The translations under genes were made by a program, and so were the position numbers. Shown here one piece after another: positions 46,151 through 58,164 of a stretch of DNA of 64,000 bases (the stretch's first letter is position 1; every line of letters starts with the position of its first letter). The notes beneath the pieces are model-generated. The model ran no database searches, was not told the origin of the DNA, and saw nothing but the letters and a program-made list of their open reading frames with translations. The stretch covers positions 1-64,000 of the forward strand of contig JAMKCH010007202.1 in the NCBI GenBank assembly GCA_023653785.1. Reading direction: 5' to 3'. This DNA comes from Ophioderma brevispina (Eukaryota; Echinodermata; Ophiuroidea; Amphilepidida; Ophiodermatidae).

Positions 46151-48275
46151 ACATATAATAATCGGTGCCGTTTCTTCATTTTAAGTCTTTTCCTTTTTCG
46201 TCTTTTTTTCTACTCGTGTTATTACAGCCATGATCGTCTATCATCATGATTCTTTTATGTCATGCTTCATTCGTTATCTTTGTTTTTGTGTAGTATACAG
46301 CTCGATTTTAAAAACCTCGCCTATACTCTACCCATAGACATGCTAAAAATCCATTCACTTCCAGTGACATCTTATTTAACAAGCACCTATTGTGTTATTT
46401 GCAATTTACAGATTTGGCGGTCAAGTTCATTTGTGATTTTACTTCGGAAGTATCTACAGAAAATAAACAGTGTTAAATTTAAAGAGATACCGGATTGTTT
46501 ACACACTCGTGATAATGTAAAGACCATCGTGATTATGCTAAAAAGGCAGAAAACTGAGCATGGTCAGTCATAACAATCATGAAGGAGTTAGAGTTAAAGC
46601 TAACAGATCTATAAACCACTGACAATAAAAAATCAAATTCGCACGTAATAAAACAGTACCTGAAAAAGAAATCCAGCAAAAGAGGTTAAATGCATATTAT
46701 GTAAATTTTTACAACAAACTGAATCAAATCTAAAACTTGTCCATGGAACCAGTGTCGAACAAGGTTCAATCATATGTGTTCGAACTAATATGAAATGTAT
46801 ATACAAAAAACAAGTCTCAATGTATTTCGTTGTAAATACGAGTTTTTCATTAATGATATGTTAATGGTTGTCATCTCTAAAATGATGAGTTAATAATAAG
46901 GAGGATGCGATTGAAAGCAATCGCGCTGTACGGCATATGCTGGGCTTTATAAAATAGGTCACTTAAATGTGCCTTTATATCATCAGTATTGTGAAGCATT
47001 TTATGCATCTGACTTCGTCGTGCTGTGTTAACAATTCTAGTGTCAGTATTTTTGGTAGTGTATTTTTAAGTGCCGCCGTACACAAACAACTTCGAAGAAA
47101 TAACATGATATAATTAGCGCAGTGTAGCTATATTAAAATTTAATATATGTAAAATGTCCGATTCATTGTGCTAGGGCCCCATATAAAATTAAATTCATTA
47201 TCTCCACAAAACTTTAAAAATCAAATCAAACTCAATTTCCCCCACAAAACTTTCAAAATTCAAATAAAAATAAAAGGTCCATAGTTTAATCCAGCATGGA
47301 AACGTAGTCAAAAGTTCACATGTCATGTGGTAGTAAAGCAATCATGACAAGCATACGTACATTGTGAGTAGCACAATGTTCCAAACAAGGGTTTTCGTTT
47401 TTAAATTAAAAAAGTAATTAATTAATAATAATAATACAAATATAAAACACCGCAAAAGTTCACAAATACAAACAATCAATAACAAGTTTAAAAAATAATA
47501 ACTAATAAAAATTGGACCTGATACCAGCATGTTCAGAAAAAAGATACAGGGAAAAATAATTATTATCCAAACTGAATAAAAAAACAAAACACACAAACAC
47601 AACACAAAAATTATAGAATAAAGCTCCAGGAAAAACACATTTCAGAAGACAAAAAAATAAATAAACATAAAAAATTGGGACCAACTTTGTTAAACTAATG
47701 TTTAAAATTCGGGTACCAGGACCCTCTCGCTTGTTTATCAGTGTACTTATTTGGTCTAAACATGCTAAAATAGGTGATCAAAGGCACTCAAACCATCCTA
47801 TTAAATCCATAACGCAAGAAAATCCACGATATTTGACGATTGATTGACATGAGTGAATGTCCTAGGTTTAACCACATTAATTTTAAAATTTGGATATTTT
47901 TTTTACTTTTTTTATTTTTTTCCATATCAAAATTTGTCATTAAGGTCAAACAGAGATTTCCACATATCAGGTGTCCTTAAAAAAATTAACGTACTGATTT
48001 TGCCCTAATGTAAAGCTTTCCATCAAAAATAACCCCGTCTGCAAAGGAGTAAGCAGCAATGTCTCTTTGGTACAAAAATTGGAAACCTCTAATTTCGTAT
48101 AGGAGCAAATACGAATTCAGCCGATGTTTACATTGAATATAAGCAAATTAAGAATCACATTGTTCGCTCTTTTTAGGGCATTTCTGTAACCAAAAAAGGT
48201 AAGAAATCTTTGGGGTCTAAGATATATGAAATTACTATTATGACACAATATTTGGGTGTCTCAAAATCTCTTGTG
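46151..48275. other. Gene-poor DNA
   Basis: AT-rich. An A-rich, low-complexity stretch spans about 47390-47690. Short frames (46262-46573, 47342-47638) are composition-driven or unsupported. Confidence 0.4.
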
Positions 48276-48656
48276 CACCTTTAAAGAGAAATGAGGAGAT
48301 TTCCAGGAAAAAGCGCCCCCAATTTTCTCGAACCCGTTTTGTTTCCATTGGAATGCTCCATGTAGTAGATCACAACTGAAGGGAATAAGCCGAAGACACG
48401 TCTTTGTAATAAGATGACGAGTTAGTAGTTTCTGTACGGAACGACAGAAAGTCAAAGCATGGTTTTCTAGGGGAACGATTACGATAGCAGACAAGTCAAT
48501 AAACAGGTTGCGGTGTCTTTTTTTTTTTTTTTTTACACCGTTTGTTCAAATAAAACCTTCGAAACGTTCTACATTTCTTAGGTAAGTGGTCTTACAATCC
48601 GATATAGTGAATTTGAGAGAAGTCGTATCCTAAAAACATCTCCTCCATGTCACTTT
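48276..48656 (-). mobile_element. MITE-like element, family B copy 2
   Basis: Inverted counterpart of 12176-12545. Begins CTTTAAAGAGAAATGAGGAG and ends CATCTCCTCCATGTCACTTT, imperfect terminal inverted repeats. A T homopolymer (about 48518-48534) interrupts the middle. No protein encoded. Confidence 0.65.
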
Positions 48657-51600
48657 AAGCATATATTAGCACATTTTTGTGAAGGGCGCCCCAATTTTCA
48701 AAAAAATTGGGAGGATTTTTACACGGTTGCATTGGTAATGGCTGAGGTAAACTATACTGTGAATGGTTAAGCTCGAAAATGGTCTATGTGTCACAAACAA
48801 GGAATTTTGTACTAGAATAATTATTATCGGGGATCCGATAATAATTCAACGGCTGCTAAAAACGGCCTTCAATGTGAAATAGCGGGAAATAGCGCCTGTA
48901 CGTGTCTACGCTTAACCATTAGTTGTTTTAATAGTTCGGGTTAGAGGTTATTTTGCTCGAGGTGGCACTATTTCAGCATGGATGGGACATAACGTAGAAT
49001 GTCCAGCTCTGCCGTTAAGTCCTGGGATCCCAAGTATAATTACAAAATCGCTTATTTTGTGATAAATGCGCTTTTTAGGCATTCTCGTTTCGAGGTATAG
49101 GTTCCTAGAACAATACCAACGGAACTGTGCAAAAAATATCAAAATTTTGTTTTTGAAAATTGGAGGCGCTCTTCAAGAATATGTGCCAATATTGCTTAAG
49201 AGTACAATTGCCCACCTGATACTTGACAGTTGCAGCGTTCTTACAGGTGCACGAAGAATGTGGGAAGTGTCCTCCACAATTAGATACCTTTTCCGCCAAT
49301 TTTTACCATCAATTAAAATGTATCAACCAAAAATATTTTTAAAGTTATCAAAATTGCGAATTTTACTTTTAGTCAGTCATATCTTTAGTTCAGTCACATT
49401 GAAGTTCTTCAAGATCATTGGTCTGGGTTCACATACCAAAGCTGTATTGAATATGTATATGGGACATGACATACATGTCAAATGTGACTCATTGTACAGC
49501 AATGCAATATTTCAGATTGGTTATTTTAACCACTCAATACCAATTGCTAGGTACAGAACACGAACTCGATTTTAAATCATGACTGACATGTAAAACTGTT
49601 GAGAGATTGGAGTATTTTTTCCAGTCACTTGCAAAAAAACCTTTTAAAATGTTGGGGTTTTGACGCTAGAGTTCATAAATTATACCGCAATGTTAAGGAA
49701 TTTATCAATAACAGTTCAGGGTTTAGGAGTTAGATCTGGAGTACGTTTTAAATTTGTATAGAAAATGACTACAAAATAAACACGTTTTTACATAATAACT
49801 CGCAAAAATTGGCTGCTTGAGGTTACCAGATATTTTAAATTGACCGTTAATGTTATTTCTGTGCATTCTCACAGACATTTGTGGCAATCCACATAATAGC
49901 TCCACGACATTAACCATTGCTGTAGTAAATGGGTAAAACCAAACAACTTGATTGAATCGAAATCTAGTGCACACATGCAGAGATGACCATGACTTAATGG
50001 ATGAAAAATCTAAAGCTCTTTGCATTTTCGGATAATATGTGGAATTTATTCTTGTGGATCGTACATGTACATCCAAGTATTTATCAATTAATGGTCGAAC
50101 TTATTCCAACGGTAGGATTACTGCTTTATGTAAATATCGGAACACTAGATTAAACACGATAAATGCTCAAATGTTATTAAAGAAGTGATGAAGACTGACT
50201 TAAACTATTAAAATATTCTGAAATTAACATATGCTACATCATTTTCACTTGAAAACAATATCGATGTTTACATGTGTGACAATTCCGGGAGAAATTAAGG
50301 TGTCGAGGATTGTGATACAGACCTCTTTCAAGTTGTTGATGTAACATGTTCAAGGTGGAATAAAACATTGGCTGTATGTAACGGTTATCAGTCATGGGAA
50401 ATTTATCTACAAAGAAAATTACTGCAGTGAAATCGGAAAAATGTGTATTTTCCCTTCCTATACCTGAGCCACTTTTTGTAACAACACAGGAATTATGATT
50501 GGGTTGCCAGCACCCTTTTATAAATATGAATTTGGTCTAGGAGTGCTTGGAATATTTTCTTTCTATTGGTATGAAACTAAGTACAAATATTCCCATTATG
50601 ATGGCACTATGACGTCATGTCAAGGCACGTATGAAAATAATTATATAGTTATTTGAATATTTCGATTTTATTGGCTCTCTCATATTATAACGTCATATTG
50701 GGCATGTAGGTACTTATTATTGTATCAATGAAAAGAAGTGGACTGTAGTTATCTATTGGAAAATCTGGGACTATGTACGACTTCATTTTTATGTTGTCGT
50801 TACTTCGACTCCCGAAGGAGTAGGGTGGTCCAACCCCCAATCCATCACTTCCAAGATTGTCTTATATCCACCCTATATAGGCTATACCCTTTATGGTGCT
50901 TGTTTTTGCATGAAAATTAATGCAAAATATTACATTACATCTTTTGGTACCGGAAAAGAGCGTTATGTGTTGGACTAAAAATAAACATTAGAGGGCTGGC
51001 AACCTTCTCCCCTTAGGCAGGCAAGGATTAAACATCCAAACTATTTTTAAATAAGTAAAGCCTTGGTTCATTTAAATGTATTTAAATATTTTCTTGGCTG
51101 CACTCATCATTAGCAACTGAATATTCAGTGTTTGACACCCAAACCAGTCAAACACAGCACATATTTTTCAAACTGTGAAACTTCGAATGTTAATTACTTG
51201 GTGTTATTTTTAGTTCATGCTTCAAATTTGCTGTATTCAAAACATGTATTCCGAACCACTTTGTACTTATGTTACACCATGTTGTAAAAAAAATATTCGA
51301 TTGTAAAGCGTAACACACTGCACTGCAAAAAAACGGTGGATTCCCAAACACTAATATTATTGGAAAAAATTGTTCAGTTTCTAAAAAAATCCAAAACAGA
51401 TGCATGTTTACATTGTGTTGACACCTTTGTTCATGCATATATGTCAGGTAGGAGCCATTTTCATTTGGATATTTTTTGAGTTGTGCATAATAAGAGGAAA
51501 ACCAATATATTACTAGCTATTACTAGTTAATGACTGAAACTGAATGCGTAAACATTATATCAAATCAATGGTGTTCAATGATTAAAAAAAGGCAAATATA

Positions 51601-51734
51601 GATGAAAAAAACAAACGAATGTGGAAAATCAAACATGAAAAAAATACAAAAAGAGTACTAGAAAAAGAGCTTTATTAGTTTTTACTGCTTTTATTTATAC
51701 TTTTATTTAATTCTCCACTGCAACGGGACAAAAC
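48657..51734. other. Gene-poor DNA
   Basis: Contains an 11-base palindrome around GGGGATCC at about 48819-48845 and a TGACGTCA at 50610-50617. The 169-codon frame at 49066-49575 shows no domain, biased composition or splice context. No repeat copies were recognised. Confidence 0.4.
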
Positions 51735-52315
51735 TACTACTACCACCAGTTCTGCTCCTACCTTTTTCTTCTACTTTCTGCTTTACCTCTACTCATTTAT
51801 TCGCTTCTGGGTTATTGCTTGTTTGTTGATATTTCTGTTACTTTGCTTTTTTCCTCTTCTGCTGAATGCTTCTTCATCTGCTTCTTCTGCTTAATACTTT
51901 GCTTCTGTTGATTTTTCTGACTGTTCGTTCTGCTTCTGCTTTCATATTCTGTTTTCTGTTTCTCTGTTTCCGTTTCATTTGCTTGTTTGTCTTCTGTTTC
52001 TGTCTGCGCTTTTTCTGCTTCTGTTTCGTCTGCTTATGATTATGTTGCTAATGTTCTGTTTTTCTGCTTCTGTTCTGCTTCTGCTGCTTCTGTTCTGCTT
52101 CTGCTGCTTCTGTTTCTTCTGCTGCTTCTGTTTCTTCTGTTTCTGCTGCTTCTGCTCCTGTTTCTGCTGCTGCTGCTTCTGCTGCTGCTTCAGCTGTTGC
52201 TGCTTCTTCGGCTTCTTTTGCTTCCTCCTGCTTCTTTTGCTTCCTCCTGCTTCTTTTGCTTCCTCTGCTTCTGCTTGATCTTCTGATTCTGCTTCTTCTG
52301 TAATTGCTACTACCG
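51735..52315 (+). repeat. CTTCTG/CTGCTT microsatellite tract
   Basis: Nearly 600 bases of irregular CTTCTGCTG, TTCTGCTTC and TCCTCCTGCTTC repeats, most regular at 52055-52290. All three plus frames stay open for stretches as leucine, phenylalanine/cysteine or serine-rich peptides. That is a by-product of the repeat and not evidence of coding. Confidence 0.92.
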
Positions 52316-53503
52316 CTCGTCATTATAAATAACGCGCATCACAATGACCTTTAATGCATTTTCCACAAAACCATTGTTATTGCCTTTAACATTAATATCT
52401 TTCATATTAGCTATAAGGTTGTCAATTAAGTCAAGGTTATAACAGAACGTCACAATTGATGCAAAAATAAACCTGTAAGTTGCATTTTTAAATAAATTTA
52501 TATTTTTTAGTCACAGCATTTGGCCCATCCTGCCATTACTTAGACTTAAAATTCACTACCCTTTATCGATGGTTTGATTAACTGAAGTGAAATGATTGCT
52601 TTAAACAAGAAAGTGCGTTACAGTGTTAAAATGTAGTACTAACAATAATGCTAACGTATTTCTCATCCTCTCTTTGATGGAAACGTGCAAATTCAGCAGG
52701 TGGAACTGACACCATTGGCTGTATTGGTGTAGATAGCTAGTATCATGAAACTCATGGTTTGATGCAACTAATCACACTTGCATTACGCACTGAAACCTTG
52801 AGGTCTATTGCCTTTTTTACAGTATCTCTGATTGGCTATTATATGATGTAATATGATAAAACCTCATAAGTAACCAATCAAAATAGAACATCTATATCTG
52901 TTGGCACCATTCAAGCTTTTCTCACCATGCCTCTGATTGGCTAATAATATCATATTTAACCCTATGATCAATCAAATTAGCCGATATTTACAGAGCGGTA
53001 AAATATCACTTTTTGCGTTCGAAGCCACCGTTTCGAGTGCGGTTGGTCGTTTTTTGTAGAACTCATTATTACATTTGGAGCACAAAACATAAACAAACGT
53101 GAGGTTTTGAGTTTTATCGGCGTTTTTGATCAATTGAAAAAAAAACCTCATTTTTAAAAAACTTGCTGATTCGTTTTCCTGTTTTTGTTTTGTTTGTGTT
53201 TGTTGATTGCTTTTTTGAGAACAAATTATTTTTATCATCTCTGCATTTTATACCTTTTTCTGTAATTCAGACCTTGCGTGTTATTGACATGTTTCTCTGC
53301 ACTTGACACATTTTTCTGTAGTTGAGACCGAGACCGTTACGTGTTTTTGACATGTTTCTCTGCATTTGACACCGTTTCTGTAGTTTGAGACCCTTAGGTG
53401 TTTTGAGATACTTTTGAAAGTAGTGGCTGCCCATACTTTCTATCATCTTTAACTTCTTAAGGTTATTCGTCTAACTTTATATTCTTGTTATTATTTTCTA
53501 CAG
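52316..53503. other. Intron or upstream flank of the formin-like exon, with CCAAT boxes
   Basis: GATTGGCTA occurs at 52830-52838 and 52935-52943, and AACCAATCA near 52872. CCAAT-box clusters can mark promoters, but the two GATTGGCTA copies sit in a short ~105 bp imperfect tandem repeat, which may explain them. A C/T-rich repeat of TTGACATGTTTCTCTGCA lies near 53284-53365. Confidence 0.35.
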
Positions 53504-53587
53504 GATACTATGTCGGTGTCGTCACATCAGATACGTAATCTCGAAGCCATGAGTGTCGATGAAAAATGGCAGATGATATGCGACGAG
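53504..53587 (+). CDS. Internal or first coding exon of a formin-family protein (GTPase-binding region)
   Basis: Formins nucleate and elongate actin filaments, and in the FMNL, DAAM and Diaphanous classes an N-terminal GTPase-binding domain receives Rho-family signals. Here an 84-base segment is bounded by an acceptor (CTAAC branch-like motif, pyrimidine-rich TTATTATTTTCTACAG) and a donor GAG|GTATGT, and is open in one frame as 28 codons, phase 0 at both ends. The peptide ends VDEKWQMICDE. This aligns without gaps with the EKKW-x-x-IC-type motif at the start of the GTPase-binding domain of FMNL- and DAAM-type formins, including the tryptophan and cysteine. The exon holds an ATG at 53510, so it may be the first coding exon or an internal one. 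No neighbouring exon was recognised. The family assignment rests on about 26 residues. Confidence 0.5.
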
Positions 53588-53914
53588 GTATGTCATTCTC
53601 ATGCGATATACAACGCATTTTTAAATGAAATTTAAGCAAATTTTAAATTTAAAAACATCCTTTTTTAGAAACCACTCTACAAACTTTTCTTGCCTTCACT
53701 TTATTGATATGCTTTAAATCTGGGCTTGCCAAATTACCTAGTCTCGTTTTTAACACTCGCCATAATAATTTCAAGATGTTAACCACTTAATCATTTTACA
53801 AAGCGAAGACAAGCGTGCGTTTCTAAAAGCGTTTCATTTCCAAACACAATTTTAAAAGGAGGTGGATTTGGAATTAAGAACTTCCACAATTAAAGTGTAG
53901 AATAGCACGTGTGA
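53588..53914 (+). other. Probable intron following the formin-like exon
   Basis: Starts with the donor GTATGT. AT-rich with no further exon seen. Confidence 0.45.
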
Positions 53915-54276
53915 GCACGTGTGGCGCAACGGATAGAGGGCAGGACTCATGATCATATGAACATTGTAGATCGTGAGTTCGAGTCCCGCCCCGCGCGCTG
54001 ATGTCAACGTGTTTGTGTCCTTGGACAAGATACTTAATTGCAAATGCCTCGTCGACCCAAGCGAAAACTGGGGAGCTGTTGTGGGTGATATTACAATCTA
54101 AGTGCTGATAGGCATTTGCGCTTGTAAGGCATGTCTTATCAGCCTCATAGATGAAGCGAAATGATTGTGATGATTTCCTATCGGCAGCGTAATAATAATT
54201 GTACAGCGCTGTGATACCACTTGTATAAGAGCGCTTTATAAATGCCTGCATATTATTATATTATTATTATTATTAG
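53915..54276 (+). mobile_element. tRNA-derived SINE with ATT tail
   Basis: GTGGCGCAACGGATAGAGG matches the pol III A box and GAGTTCGAGTCCC the B box. A body of about 270 bases follows, containing TGTCCTTGGACAAGATACTT, then ATTGTACAGCGCTGTGA and AGAGCGCTTTATAAATGC. It ends in a (TATTAT)n tail at 54250-54275. It sits downstream of the formin-like exon in the same orientation, probably in its intron. Not a functional tRNA, since the cloverleaf is lost beyond the boxes. Confidence 0.9.
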
Positions 54277-55019
54277 CAATGATTTCCAACAACCACAAAA
54301 TACTGCCGTGTAGTAATTGTTTTGTTATTTTTTGCTATATAAACTATCAGTCATTGTACTTAACATCAACGCATTAACCATTTATGACAGCTGATAAAAA
54401 TCTACTGGAGCTACCATGAATATTGATTCCTCACGCCGTCAAATATGAATCTGCATATTTGAATGACTACATTTTAAATATTTTTAATTCATTACAAAAT
54501 ACTTGATTGCATAGAAACTAAAGGCCTCACTTTTTCGCGTGTCTAAAAGGTACATTTCGTGATTTAGCCAGTCGTTTTAGTTCATAGACCTAGTTCGGCA
54601 GATATCGTTGAAAAGAACACATTTTCCTAAATTTCGGTTGATTCTAATGATGGTTTCGGCATTATCCTGGGGTGTCACGAACAAATGTTTGTAGCGTAGT
54701 GTCCTGTAGGCCACTGTGCTGTAATTTATGTTCGTTTCCAGATAGGTATAACAAAATCACTAATTTCTTGCAGATGAAATCAAATGTGTACGTTAGCCTA
54801 CATTAAGTTCTCGGTTCAGATGATATAATAATCTTTTAATTAACAGCTTATAACCGGAGAAGGCGAGGATGTGGATCACAAAATGCCCTTTAATTTCTGA
54901 TTTATTTACATTGTGTTACATAGAATATAGTTTGTGGCAGAGGCATAACCAACAGGAACCAGGGGTCACGATTGGGGCTTGCCCTTCCAAACCCAGGGAC
55001 ATTAGGTGACAGGACTGAA
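54277..55019. other. Non-coding DNA
   Basis: A CTTGCAG acceptor-like site near 54773 is followed by an early stop, so no exon is called. Confidence 0.4.
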
Positions 55020-55310
55020 AAAATAAGGGTCTTTGGGTGAGAGACAGCCAAATTGCCCCAAAATAGGGGGTTTCGAGTGACAAATTTGCACAAATTTCCA
55101 AAAAATGGGGTCTTTGGGTGAAATTTTTACAAGCTTTTTTAAAAATAGACGTCTTTGGGTAAACATTTTCAAAATTTTTCCCCAAAATTGGAGTCTTTGG
55201 GTGACAGTTGCAACATTTTAAAAAAATATGGGGGCTTTGGGTGAATTTTTCAAAAAATATGTGGTCTTTGGGTGACAACGATGCTGAAAAAGGGGTCTTA
55301 ACAGCTTTAC
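55020..55310 (-). repeat. GGGTCTTTGGGTGA minisatellite
   Basis: About seven units of roughly 40-50 bases, each starting near GGGGTCTTTGGGTGA followed by an AT-rich part (TTTTTCAAAATTTTT type). The minus strand reads a repeated TQRPHF-like peptide, a consequence of the unit. Coding was not inferred. The block is followed by a TCCAAGATGGGAGTGCACTC and C-run segment. Confidence 0.85.
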
Positions 55311-56089
55311 ATACGTATCACTTCCAAGATGGGAGTGCACTCCCCCCCGGGCGTCCTTTTCCTTGCTGAAAAAAAAACCCGAATGCAGCAGTAGTATAGC
55401 ATAATACTTCAATTTTAAACACACCCTGTAACCTGTTTTATAAAATTCCGCGCTGTGCTACAAAGAGGGTGTAAACCTGATTTCAGTACAGGGCCCACCT
55501 TTGTACAGACCACACCTTCAAGAAATGACACCGTTTTGTAATTATGTCTGTTCCTCGGGATCAATCCTGTAACTAAACAATTACATCATCACTCATCACT
55601 TATTCACTTACCATCATTTTTGGGACACAGTGTAATACCTGTACGTAAGTAGCTGTAAGTGGATTGATAAGGTACATTAGAAAAAGCGTATAATGAGCGT
55701 AGGGCACTTGGAATTTTGCACGGTGAATATCGCATAGGAAAACTGTTGTATATAAATGACACGCCCAATTGAGATAATTTTGTCTACGATATTCATAATA
55801 TTTGTTATCAAATCTAAAAATAGATAAAGAAATTAAATGATAACTGGTAAGTCTGAAATTCTGTTAGTAAAACCAACGACATGAATAAATTTCAAATAAA
55901 ATTAAATAGAATGCTAAAATTAATAGTAATATTGGTTAATTGACATGTAAAAAGTAAGATATGAAGGTTATTATAAAATGATACTGATAAATTATATTTT
56001 GGTGTCTGATTTGCTCTAATTTTACATGCACATATCAACTGGATCAGGCAAAAAATATGTTGGAAAAATTGTTTTGTTGTAGAGCATTT
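55311..56089. other. Non-coding DNA
   Basis: AT-rich, nothing recognised. Confidence 0.4.
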
Positions 56090-56280
56090 AAAATTGACCC
56101 CTGTGTTAAACTTAAATTGCCCCCTATGCAAAAGTGACTACCAAACAATTTGAGAGTATACCTACCTAGCATGATGTGTAGAGGGTCCAACTAACACCCA
56201 CTGTGTCAACATTTTCTGAGTGGGAGGGTAAACGAACTCCTTAAATAAGGCCCCTATGGATTATTTGCTCCTCTCTATTG
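56090..56280 (+). repeat. Dispersed repeat family E, copy 2
   Basis: Matches 37640-37830 in order, with TTAAACTTAAATTGCCCCC, ACAATTTGAGAGTATACCTA and TAAGGCCCCTATGGA. Confidence 0.7.
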
Positions 56281-56329
56281 CTGTTTGTGACACATTATTG
56301 TGTTCTTAAATAATTTCATCCAACTGAAA

Positions 56330-56560
56330 ATATAACCAGAAATATATGTTTTCCAGTAATTTCGACCACTTGTTAATTGATTTTAATAAAACAGACAATT
56401 GGAATTCGACCTAAAAATGTGAATCGCCGAGAAACAAAAATCCAATTTAATTTTAGGTACTGATATTAATATTTGTGTCATTGTATTTCAACTTTGTGTC
56501 ATTGATTTTCGGTCCAATTGCTGGTCGAATTCGTCCGTCAATATCAATACCGGCGTATTA
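56330..56560 (-). repeat. Dispersed repeat family F, inverted fragment
   Basis: The reverse complement matches the first ~200 bases of the two direct copies at 57220 and 58165: GTTGAAATACAATGACACAA, a TTTCTCGGCGATTCA-type segment, and the AATCAATTAA segment. The three copies lie within 2.8 kb. Confidence 0.75.
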
Positions 56561-57219
56561 AAAAAGCAAATGCGTCATTTTTCATTGATATTCATTATCG
56601 CCTTTCAATTTAGTCACGTGTGTGTAAGGCCTATTTATTAACATTAAATATGGTTCTTTTTGGGGAGGGTTCTGAAATTTTTTTTCCCTCCATGTATCTC
56701 AAACGTGTCTAATTTCTTTTCTGCCGTTATCTTTTTTGAGTCTTTTTGTCCTGAAAAAATTCGCAATAATAGAATTTTACCTCCCCAATTTGGTTACATA
56801 GTACATATATAAACATTGTTGTCAATTCTAAATAAAAAAATGAAGCTTGAAGCTAAAATTTATGAGGGGTTTATTTTTGTTTGAAGTTTTTTTTAAACTT
56901 TGAATTTTTATGAATTTGACTATATATTTTTGGCTAAAAACCCGTTTAATTAATGGTCGGAATTTTAACCCTTTATGACAACCCACATAAAATTTTCCAA
57001 ATAACATAGTGAAACCCCACTCGCACCTTTTTCTTAGACGAAGGCTGCTTTTTACATGCACTCTTAATTGGACATGGCCTATAAGGTGAGAACCAATCAT
57101 GAATAAACACTTTATTTCATTTAATCTGATTACGCGCGACGAAGTATGAAAGACAAGATTCGTAAAATCAATTATAAAATACTAAATTTCTTTTTCTATT
57201 CAGTAGTCATCGCCACCAG
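56561..57219. other. Non-coding DNA between inverted and direct family F copies
   Basis: AT-rich. A 90-codon minus frame (56828-57100) has no recognised domain. Confidence 0.4.
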
Positions 57220-58120
57220 GGACGAATTTGGTCAAGGACGGTCGAATTCAACTCCACACAGTTGAAATACAATGACACAAAAATGAACATCAAGTGACTG
57301 AAAAAAAAAGTTAAAGTCGGTTTTGGCGTTTCTCGCGATTCAATTTTTTAGGACGAAATCCAATTGGTATGTTTTTAATTAAATCAATTACACAAGTGCG
57401 AAAATAACTGGGAACCTATACTATAATTTGTCGAAATGGCATTGCGGGTGCACATAATATCAGCTTATATAGGCGGACAGCTAATTAACATTGCAGAAAA
57501 GAATCACCGAATGAACGACATACAGAGCGACGAAAACTTAAACAACACTCTCTTCATCATCAACCCAGAAGACATTAAAATTGTCGTAATTATCACGTGT
57601 TGCAATTTCGGCTTTGAAAGCGACCGAAATTGACTGAAACTTAAACATAGTATGCATTTAATACACATTTAACTAGATCAATATATTAAAAGTCTGTTAT
57701 TTACGGTTCATTTTTGATCGTTTTCTATTAATACAACAAACTGTTATTTTTAATTTTGTTTGTCTCAAGGAGTTTAAAGCGTAATTTCAATGCTCGGAGC
57801 TGATCTGTCCGAGTTAAACACCGAAAATACACAGATTTTTGGGTTTCATTAATCGTGTTAGGGAGGGGACATTATTTATGTAGGGGGAGAAGGATTTAAA
57901 TGGGAAACGTAAAATAAGTGAAAATGTGATTTTGTTTTTCATCAGAGTGGGGGAATGAACTTTTAAGGATAAGTCAGGGGGAATAATTTTTAACTGAAGC
58001 GAGGGGAATGCGAAATTTGCAGAAAAAATTTGAGACCCCCCCCCAACCTAGACTAATATGAACTGAATCGCTCCCTTAATTGAAGACATCACAATTTCAC
58101 CTGGAAGAGGTGTCCGTCAT
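57220..58120 (+). repeat. Dispersed repeat family F, direct copy 1
   Basis: Aligns with 58165-59045 at an offset of about 950. The first ~590 bases differ by many small indels, while the last ~270 (from ACACCGAAAATACACAG to CCCTTAATTGAAGACA) appear identical. Inside, 57436-57633 reads a 65-codon frame (AYIGGQLINIAEKN, MNDIQSDENLNNTL). Confidence 0.88.
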
Positions 58121-58164
58121 GGAGAAAGTTGAAACTATCTGTTGGCAGAAGCAACTTGCCATGC

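Noticed and set aside
49066..49575. 169-codon open frame
   Set aside because: No domain, no codon-like composition, no splice or promoter context. A frame of this length can arise by chance in 64 kb.
51979..52323. Leucine-, cysteine/phenylalanine- and alanine/glutamate-rich frames
   Set aside because: All arise from a CTTCTG/CTGCTT microsatellite, with several frames open on both strands.
42725..54276. Functional tRNA genes at 42725, 44966 and 53915
   Set aside because: A and B boxes are good, but acceptor stems do not pair and long SINE bodies and tails follow at 44966 and 53915. They are tRNA-derived SINEs or fragments.
54773..54810. Exon after CTTGCAG acceptor-like site
   Set aside because: The in-frame stop comes after ten codons and no donor follows.
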